Below, one piece after another: positions 42,994 through 51,000 of a stretch of 64,000 nt of DNA. The position numbers and the translations under genes were made by a program. Origin of the DNA: Parasphingorhabdus sp. SCSIO 66989. GTDB taxonomy: Bacteria; Pseudomonadota; Alphaproteobacteria; Sphingomonadales; Sphingomonadaceae. Position 1 is the first letter of the stretch, and each line of letters opens with the position of its first letter. Below the pieces are notes generated by a model that worked only from the letters and a program-made list of their open reading frames with translations, had not been told where the DNA came from and did not search any database. The stretch is taken from contig NZ_CP136594.1 of NCBI RefSeq assembly GCF_032852305.1, forward strand, positions 1,711,501 through 1,775,500, in the 5' to 3' direction.

Positions 42994-44334
42994 ATGGACA
43001 CGAACCGCAGGGTTTTTCTCTCTAGCACAGGAACCGCCTTTGCAGCGCTGGTCGCCAGCGGCTGTGCTGGACGTTCTTCTGCGCCATTTGCTGGTGCTGC
43101 GACCAGTGCAGTCTCCACCCCTGCCTATGGTTCGCTACAGCCCGACCCAGCGGGCCTGCTTGATCTTGCGCAAGGCTATTCCTATCGCGTGATCTCGTCT
43201 CTGGGCGAGGATATGGCGGATGGTATGACCGTCCCTGATCGCGCCGATGGCATGGGCTGTTTCGCCTTGGCCGATGGCAAATGGGCGCTGGTGCGCAACC
43301 ATGAGCTTAAAGCGCATAATGAGTCCGGTGGCGCGTTGCCGCTTGGCTATGACAGCAAGAGTGATGGCGATGTTCTACCGGGCGGAACGACAACGCTGAT
43401 CGTTGACCCTGCAACGCTGACAGTGGAACGCCAATATCGCTCGCTCGCCGGTACCATCCGCAACTGTGCTGGTGGTACAACGCCATGGGGCAGCTGGCTC
43501 AGCTGTGAAGAAGATGTGACCCGTGCTGGCGATGGCGTGGGACAGGATCATGGCTGGGTATTTGAGGTTCCTGCTGCAGCCAATTCCATGGCTCAACCGG
43601 TGCCGCTCAAAGCCATGGGCCGGTTCAATCATGAGGCCGCTGCTGTCGATCCGCTGACCGGCATTGTCTATCTTACTGAAGACCGGGATAATGGTCTGCT
43701 CTATCGTTTCCTGCCCAATGTGCCGGGCGATTTGAAGCAGGGCGGTAGGCTGCAGGCGCTGTCGCTCGGTGAAACTGCCGATACACGCAATTGGGGCAGG
43801 CAGGGGATTGTTGTCGGTAATCCGCAATGGGTGCGCTGGATTGATCTCGACAATGTCGAAAGCCCTGAAGATGATCTGCGCATACGCGGCGCGCAATTGG
43901 GTGCAACGCTCTTTGCCCGGGGCGAGGGCATCCATATGGGGCAGGGCGAACTCTATTTCTGTTGCACGTCCGGCGGCGCGGCCAAGCTTGGCCAGATTTT
44001 CCGTTTGACCCCGGCGAAGAAGAGCCGCGAGAAGAAGCCTGCGGACAGTCTGGAGCTGTTTTTCGAGAGCACCTCGCCGGACCAGTTCAACTATGGCGAC
44101 AACCTCACCGTTGGTCCCCAAGGCCATCTGATTGTGTGCGAAGATCAGTACACCGATGTCGTCGACAACCATTTGCGGGCCATCACCTCCGACGGCACCG
44201 CTTATGCATTCGGCCGCCTGCGTATCCAGACCGAGCTTGCGGGGGCCTGTTTCTCCCCTGATGGCAAGGTGTTGTTCGTAAACGCCTACAGCCCGACCAA
44301 GACCTTCGCCATCACCGGGCCGTGGATGGGATAA
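42994..44334 (+). CDS. PhoX-like (DUF839) exported protein
   Basis: A 446-residue protein with a twin-arginine signal (NRRVFLSS) that also ends in a lipobox-like ASGC, so a Tat-exported lipoprotein is likely. The mature part resembles DUF839/PhoX proteins, with VRNHELKAHN, CAGGTTPWGSWLSCEED and RFNHEAAAVDPLTGIVYLTE. PhoX enzymes are iron- and calcium-dependent alkaline phosphatases. It is 14 bases after cobW on the same strand. A zinc-independent phosphatase in a zinc-limitation operon would make sense as a substitute for zinc-dependent PhoA, but this is inference. Confidence 0.75.
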   Translation: MDTNRRVFLSSTGTAFAALVASGCAGRSSAPFAGAATSAVSTPAYGSLQPDPAGLLDLAQGYSYRVISSLGEDMADGMTVPDRADGMGCFALADGKWALVRNHELKAHNESGGALPLGYDSKSDGDVLPGGTTTLIVDPATLTVERQYRSLAGTIRNCAGGTTPWGSWLSCEEDVTRAGDGVGQDHGWVFEVPAAANSMAQPVPLKAMGRFNHEAAAVDPLTGIVYLTEDRDNGLLYRFLPNVPGDLKQGGRLQALSLGETADTRNWGRQGIVVGNPQWVRWIDLDNVESPEDDLRIRGAQLGATLFARGEGIHMGQGELYFCCTSGGAAKLGQIFRLTPAKKSREKKPADSLELFFESTSPDQFNYGDNLTVGPQGHLIVCEDQYTDVVDNHLRAITSDGTAYAFGRLRIQTELAGACFSPDGKVLFVNAYSPTKTFAITGPWMG

Positions 44335-44366
44335 GGCTTTCCCAGCAGATTGGCTTTGCGATCTGA

Positions 44367-44636
44367 CTAGGGTCAGGACTCATTAAGCACATGGTCGAGA
44401 CTTGGTCAGAAAAGGCCAGATATAGGAGCGAGTGAGGAGCATAGTGGTACTATTTGACGATCGAGCGACGACGAGCTGGCCTTTTCTGACCAAGCCGCTG
44501 CGCGGTGGCGTGCTGCGGGCGATCTGCTACGTCGATGCGATTGCAGGCAGAATAGCTGCCTGCTGCACGCCTCTCCTTGCAGCTCATCCCGCAGCCCGCC
44601 ATCTCGATCCATGCGGTTGATGGGTCCTGACCCTAG
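44367..44636. mobile_element. MITE-like element with 20-bp terminal inverted repeats
   Basis: Left end CTAGGGTCAGGACTCATTAA; right end in reverse complement CTAGGGTCAGGACCCATCAA (18 of 20 match). CTAG at both outer edges could be a target duplication. Inside, a 19-bp perfect inverted repeat (44401-44419 and 44476-44494) and a small GCAGGCAG hairpin (44543-44562) are present. No transposase is encoded, so it is non-autonomous or a remnant. It lies just downstream of the PhoX-like gene. Confidence 0.7.
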
Positions 44637-44745
44637 CGGTATTTATGAATAGACTGTCAAATAATACCGAAAGCTTATTTAGTGACAGCGTAATTACTGC
44701 ATAGCTATGCATTCTTACTGACATTGATGTCAGGGAGAGTGAACT

Positions 44746-44823
44746 ATGAAACCAATCGAAACATTACAGTGCGATAGTTTTTCGATTCATTTAAATGATT
44801 CGGCTGTCAATCGGGCCATGTAA
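44746..44823 (+). CDS. Possible 25-codon leader peptide
   Basis: An ATG frame of 25 codons preceded by GGGAGAG eight bases upstream, ending TAA (protein begins MKPIETLQCDSF). It is followed at once by a small hairpin (44839-44856) and lies upstream of the giant surface-protein gene. It could be a regulatory leader or a tiny peptide; alternatively it is chance. No family recognised. It is too short to judge by composition. Confidence 0.3.
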   Translation: MKPIETLQCDSFSIHLNDSAVNRAM

Positions 44824-44838
44824 TCGGTCTTGGGAGGC

Positions 44839-44856
44839 GGCAGGAACGCTGCCTTT
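44839..44856 (+). terminator. Hairpin after the 25-codon frame
   Basis: GGCAG and CTGCC form a five-base stem with a five-base loop, followed by TTT. It is short and may be a weak terminator or attenuator. Confidence 0.35.
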
Positions 44857-44862
44857 GCGCTG

Positions 44863-44879
44863 ATGTTACATCATATAAT
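44863..44879. promoter_or_regulatory. Second Zur-like box, upstream of the giant surface-protein gene
   Basis: On the minus strand the site reads ATTATATGATGTAACAT and is identical to the 41171-41187 box at 15 of 17 positions (plus the preceding G). It lies 160 bases upstream of the start at 45040. Against the Zur pattern it matches 12 of 16 positions, so it is weaker than the first box. No other gene start is near. Confidence 0.4.
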
Positions 44880-45039
44880 CACAATAAACCAATGCCTTAA
44901 GGCCATTTAATCCAAAGTGGACTAGCACTCACCAGTATTCGTTTCGCGAACTCAATAGAGGCGCATCTTCGTTAGCCATAGGTCCGCTCTATGGCCGAAG
45001 TGTATTCTGTGTTCCTTTTTGTGTTCGGAGACGATCAAC

Positions 45040-48000
45040 ATGTCAGTGCTATCGCAATTCACCAGCCGTGAATTCGGATCGCGTTTCTGGTTACGCTGGG
45101 CGATGCTGTCCAGCTTGCTGCTCGTTCTGCTGAACGCTGCACCAGCTGCGGCGCAGGATGAGACTCTGATCGTCAATAAAAGTATTGCCGATACAGAGAT
45201 CCTCGCGAGTGAAACGACCGAGATGACGATCGTGTTGTTCAACACTGACACGAACAACGCTCAGACCGATGTTACGATGATTGACCCGTTCCCGGCGGGC
45301 CTTGAGTTGGTCAATATTGTCAACAACACATGTGGCGGCACCGTCACGAGCGATGGTGCTTCACCTGAAACCGTTACGCTGAACAACGGCACAATCCCCG
45401 CGGCTGGCGCAGGTGGTAATGAATCTTGTGAAATCGTTCTGGAAGTCACGGCGACCGCTTCCGGCAACTACACAAACACAATTCCGGCTGGAAACGTCAC
45501 CGGTACTGCCGGAGGTAATGCAACGGTCAATGGGTCGGCGGCTTCGGCTTCTGTCACCGTTGAGGAAACGCTCCCGCTGACGGTTCGTAAAGCGTTTGTG
45601 CGCGGCACGATCGGAGTGGGTGTGCCAACCTATTTTAACATCACCATTAACAACCCGAACAGCACACTTCTCAATGATGTGACGTTTACCGACATCTTGC
45701 CTGACAATATGCGGTTTGTAGACAACCCGACCGCACTTCGGTTCAACGATTGTGGTCCGAATGTTGTAGCGCCAGCAGCGGGCGCAACCAGCACGACGCA
45801 ATCAGACCTCACAGTTCCTGCTTTGGGTAGTTGTACAGTTTCGTTCTGGGTGGAGGCGACACTACCGGGTCCTTACACAAATGATATCCCTGCCGGGGGT
45901 GTCACTTCGGCTCAACTTGGCGCGGATGGCGACAGTGTGGCGCCAGCTTCGGCTACGACCAATGCGCAGGGCGAATTTGAAGTTCAGAAGACTTACCTAC
46001 GTAACTCACTTGAGATCGGGCAAGTCACGACGCTGCGGGTAACTTTGACCAATCCGGGTCTCGGTCCGATTGAAAATGCTGCCTTCACCGATGTGTTTCC
46101 TGATTCAGGTAATGGCGTTCCTGATCTGATCGTGGCGGCTGCTGGCGTTGTCCGCAACACTTGCGGAGGAACGACTACCGCCGATCAGGGCGATGCTCAA
46201 TTCAGCCTGACGGGCGGCACTGTTCCGGGAGCGAGCACCGTTGGTGCGCCAGGGGTCTGCGAAATCGATGTCCGGGTGCAGGCCAATGACGTTGCCACGC
46301 CTTCAGTTAACGAGATCCCCATCGGCGAGGTAACCGGGACGCAGGCAGGCAATGCAGTTGGAAACTCGAATGTTGGCCGGGCTGAAATCAATACGCTTGC
46401 CAATGGCGGTGTGGTGCGTGTCGGCGTCGCAAAAGCATATTCTGCTAATGGGGCAGCGTTCAGTACCACCGGGACCCAGACGACGGCTGGCACTGTTCTG
46501 AGGACGAATGTTGTCATTACTAACCCATCCGCGTTTGGCCTCATAAACGTGGAAGGCACGGATACATTCCAGCCACTAACGATCGATGGTTCGACCAGTG
46601 ATATTCAGATCACCGATCCCTCCAATGTGACCTTTGCGAACTGTGGTGAAGACCCGACGCTGTTTACAGATGCCAACGGATTTCCCTCAGGTCCCTCGAC
46701 TCCGTCGTTTACGCCGCTTGCCGGGCGCAATGGGTTTACAGTTTCGGGAATTAGCTTGCTGCCCCAGACCGGTACAGAAACCGGCGATACACGCGGTTTT
46801 CCTAATCCTGCTTGCGTAATCTCCTTTGATGTCGTCGGTCAGGTGCCGGGTATTCACCGGAATCTCATCAATGTTGGCGACGTCACTGGAGGCTCCGCGC
46901 CAACTCGGTCTGAGATTACAGGCGTTACAGGGGACGCTGCTGATGCGCGCTTCACCTATGTGAGCCCGCTGTCGGTTGTTAAGCAATATACGCCCAATGT
47001 TGTTACCGCGAATACGGGTATCGCCGGTTTGCGCATCACGCTTTCCAACAGCAACGCCACTGCTCCGATTACCGGTGTCGAGTTTACCGACATCTTGCCG
47101 GGCGCTGATGGCGCTGATCGTAACCGTGTTGCTGCAGTGCCAAATATTCAAAATAGTTGTGGCGGCACCGTAACTGCTGATCCGGGTACCAATAGTGTGT
47201 CGCTGGTAGGCGGCACGATACCGGTAGCTGTTGCAGGAACTCCCGGCGTTTGTGTCATCGAAGTCGACACCAATGTTCTCGATAGCGTTGATGGCATCGC
47301 CAATCTCTTGAACCGCATTGATACCGCAGCGGTAAGCGGTGAGATCGACATCGGTGGCAACCCGACGATTGTCCGCAACCTTGCGCGTTCGGATGCTCGC
47401 GTTTTTGCCAATTCGCTCGACGTTTCGGTCGATAAGGTCTTCTCACCGGGCACGATTGACGGTGGCGATACGTCCGAAGTGACGATCACGCTGTTCAACC
47501 CCAATGCCAATGATTTCGACATCTTTGACTTGGCGCTGACTGACGATCTGCCTACGGGAATGATCGTTGCCGACCCGGCTAATGCCAGCACCACCTGTAC
47601 CGTGAATGGCTTGGATACAGGAACTGCAGCTACAGTGACGGCTGTACCGGGTGCGGACAGTTTCACGATTGAAGGGTTTGATCTGTTTGCAGACTCGAGC
47701 CGTCAACCGGGCGAATTGAGCCGTTGTTCGGTCACCGTCGCCGTAACCACCCTGCAGACGGGCTCGATTGTCAATACGATACCTGCTGGTGCGGTTACAT
47801 CGCAAAATGATGCGACCAATGGGCTGCCGTTCAGCGCAACGCTGACGGTTCTGCCCAACACTGCGGTCTCCAAGGAATTTGTGGACGATACCATTCAGGT
47901 CGGCGGCACCACCGAGCTGGAAATCCGCATTCTCAATGCCAATGGTGCGCCTGCTACCAATATCAGCGTCACCGATACGATGCCGCCTGAACTGCTTGTG

Positions 48001-51000
48001 GCGGATGGTCCGGTCATCACGACCGAGGTTAACGGCACGACCTGTCCTGGTTTGAACGTCAACGCGCCAGCTGGTGGCAGCACGATCACCGCAACCGGTC
48101 TTACTCTGCCCGCCTTTAGCGAATGTCGTTTCCGCGTGGCGGTAACCTCCGACACGCCCAGCGACTTGACGGGCTGGGAGAACATTATTCTCCCGACCCA
48201 GGTGAACAGCACGGAAGGTGGCATCCGCACCGAGGACGCTAATGACAATCTTGTCGTTGTAAATGCGCCTGTCGTTGAAAAATCATTCGATCAAACCGAT
48301 GCGCCAGTAGGCGAGGTGGTCACTCTGACCGCACGTGTCAGCAACCCCAACACGGTTGCCGGTGGCGACGCACTTACCAATGTGAACTTTGTCGACGCAT
48401 TGCCGACAACGCCGGGCAACATGATTGTTGCACCGACGCCGAACTTTGTTGCCAGCGCGGGCTGTGGAAGCGGCACCTTTGTCGGCAACACCGCAGGTTC
48501 GAGCCGCATTGAATGGAATGGCGGTACGCTGGCATCCAATGCCTTCTGTGAATTCTCGGTTGATGTGCTCGTCGATGCGCCGGGCACCTACACCAACGAA
48601 CTGCAAGCGTGTGACCTGACCAATCCTAATCCGGTGGCGGGGACCGATGCAGCCGCAACGGCTCAATCGGGCGGAGCGAACGTCTGTAACGTCCAGGGTG
48701 ACGAAGCTATTGTTAACTTCAGCGATCTGGAGCTGAGCTTTGTGAAGGTTCTGTCTGCTGAAGATGGCGCGGTTGCCGATGTTGCCGAAGCTGGTGAGAC
48801 GCTGACCTACGAAATCCAGATCACCAATGCTTCTGATACGGCCACCGCGACTGGCGTTGCTGTCGTCGATATCGTTCCTGACAACACGACTTATGTTGAT
48901 GGCTCGGCCAGCGATGGCGGTGCGCTGAATGGTGCGCAGGTTGAGTGGACCGTCGATGTTCCACCTGAAGGTCTGACGCTGACCGTCTCTTTCCTGGTGG
49001 ATGATCCGATCCCCGATGGGGTCACCAGCATTGACAATAATGTCACTGTTGATGGCGAGGCATGTGCGACCCTGCCTTGTGTAAGCACACCGGTACAAGA
49101 GCCTGCGCTGACGATCGTTAAGGAGCTGACCGGTGAGAATGGCACGGCAGCAGGCGTCGCCGAGGCTGGCGAAGAGCTGACCTACACCATCACAGTTGAG
49201 AACACGACCGGTACCAATGCTGTCGATGCGGCGATTGTCGATCTTGTTCCGGCCAACACCACCTTTGTATCTGCCAGCGATGGCGGCGCTCTGAACGGTG
49301 CGCAGATCGAATGGACGGCGGATGTAGCTGGCAACAGCACGATCACCCGCACGGTTACTTTCCGTGTCGATGATCCGATCCCCGATGGCGTCACCGAAAT
49401 CACGAACAATGCTACCGTTAATGGCGATGGCTGCGCGACCGATCCGTGCGTTACTACGCCGGTTCAGGAGCCTGAGCTGACAATCAGCAAGCAGTTGACT
49501 GCTGAAAGCGGCGCGCTTGCTGGCTTTGCCGAGGCTTCGGAAGAACTGACCTATACGATCACCGTGAGCAACGGCACCGGAACCCCGGCGGCTGATGCTT
49601 TGATCGCAGACGTCATTCCGGCGAATACAACTTTTGTCTCTGCCAGTGATGGCGGCGCGTTGAACGGCGCGCAGGCTGAATGGACGGTTGATGTTCCTGC
49701 CAATGGTAGCGTCACCCGGACTCTGACTGTGCGCGTGGCCGACGAAATTCCGGCAGGAACACAGTTCATCGAGAACAGCGCGACAGTCGATGGTGTTGAA
49801 TGTGCAACCCTGCCTTGTGTCAGTACGCCGGTTCAGGACCCTGAACTTGCGGTAAGCAAACAGCTTACCGGTGAAGATGGCGCCGTTGCAGGTTCTGCGG
49901 AAGCGGGTGAGCAACTTACCTACACCATCACTGTTGCAAATGCTTCGGGCACTGCAGCTACCGGTTCGCAACTCGTCGACATCATTCCGGCCAACACCAC
50001 CTTCGTATCTGCCAGCGATGGCGGCACTCTGAACGGTGCGCAGGTCGAATGGACAGTTGACGTGCCGGCGAATGGCAACATCACCCGCACCCTAACGGTG
50101 CAGGTCGATGATCCGATCCCTGCGGGTGTTACCGAAATCACCAACACCGTTACGATTGACGGTGAAGGCTGCGCGACCGACCCTTGTGTCACCACTCCGG
50201 TCGAGCCGCTGACTCTCGAAATCGAGAAGGCGCTCACAGGAGAAAATGGTCCGACACCAGGCTTTGCCGAGGAAGGCGAAGAGCTGACCTATACCATCAC
50301 CGTGCGCAACACGAGCGGCATCAATGCGGCTGCTGCGCTGATCTCTGACCCGGTCCCTGCCAACACCAGCTTCGTCTCTGCCAGCGATGGTGGCGCTCTG
50401 AGCAATGGTGTCGTCACCTGGACAACGGATATAGGCGCCGGTCAGACGCTGACCCGCACCGTTACCTTCCGGGTGGATGATGTGGTTCCGACTGATGTCC
50501 TGACCATCGCCAACAGCGCAACGGTCAATGATGAAGGGTGTACCGCACAGCCTTGTGTGGAAACACCGGTAGGCCGTCCGGTCCTCAACTTTACCAAGGT
50601 TCTGGCCGCCGAAAGCGGTACCTTTGCAAACATCGTCGAACCGGGCGAATTGCTGACCTATGAAATCGCTATCGAGAACAGCGGTACGGCCAATGCGGTC
50701 AATGTCGCCGTCATCGATAACCTCGATCCGGTTGTTACCTTTATCTCTGCCAGCAATGGCGGTGCGCTGAATGGTGGACAGGTTGAGTGGAACCTGACTG
50801 TACCAGTGGGTCAGACTGTCACGCTGACGGTTGTCACCCAGGCGCCGCAGCCGCTGCCTGCCGGTATCCAGAGCATCATCAACGATGCCACGGTCAATGG
50901 TGAGGTCTGTGAGAGCGCACCGTGTGTGATCACGCCTGCTGCCCAGCCACCGGTCGCGGTGGACGATGATGGTGGTGAAAACCAGGTTGGTGTCGCGGTT

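Noticed and set aside
44432-44620. Possible transposase fragment inside the MITE-like element
   Set aside because: The 62-codon frame shows no DDE or other transposase motif and crosses the internal inverted repeat, so the element is treated as non-coding.
48283-49971. Minus-strand open frame of 562 codons inside the giant surface gene
   Set aside because: It is the antisense of the repetitive DUF11 coding region, with no domain pattern and a repeat-like Arg/Asn/Cys composition. The plus-strand frame is clearly coding.
48730-50949. Regular repeats considered as a CRISPR array
   Set aside because: The period is about 370 bases and in frame with coding sequence; there are no 20-40-base direct repeats with unique spacers and no cas genes.
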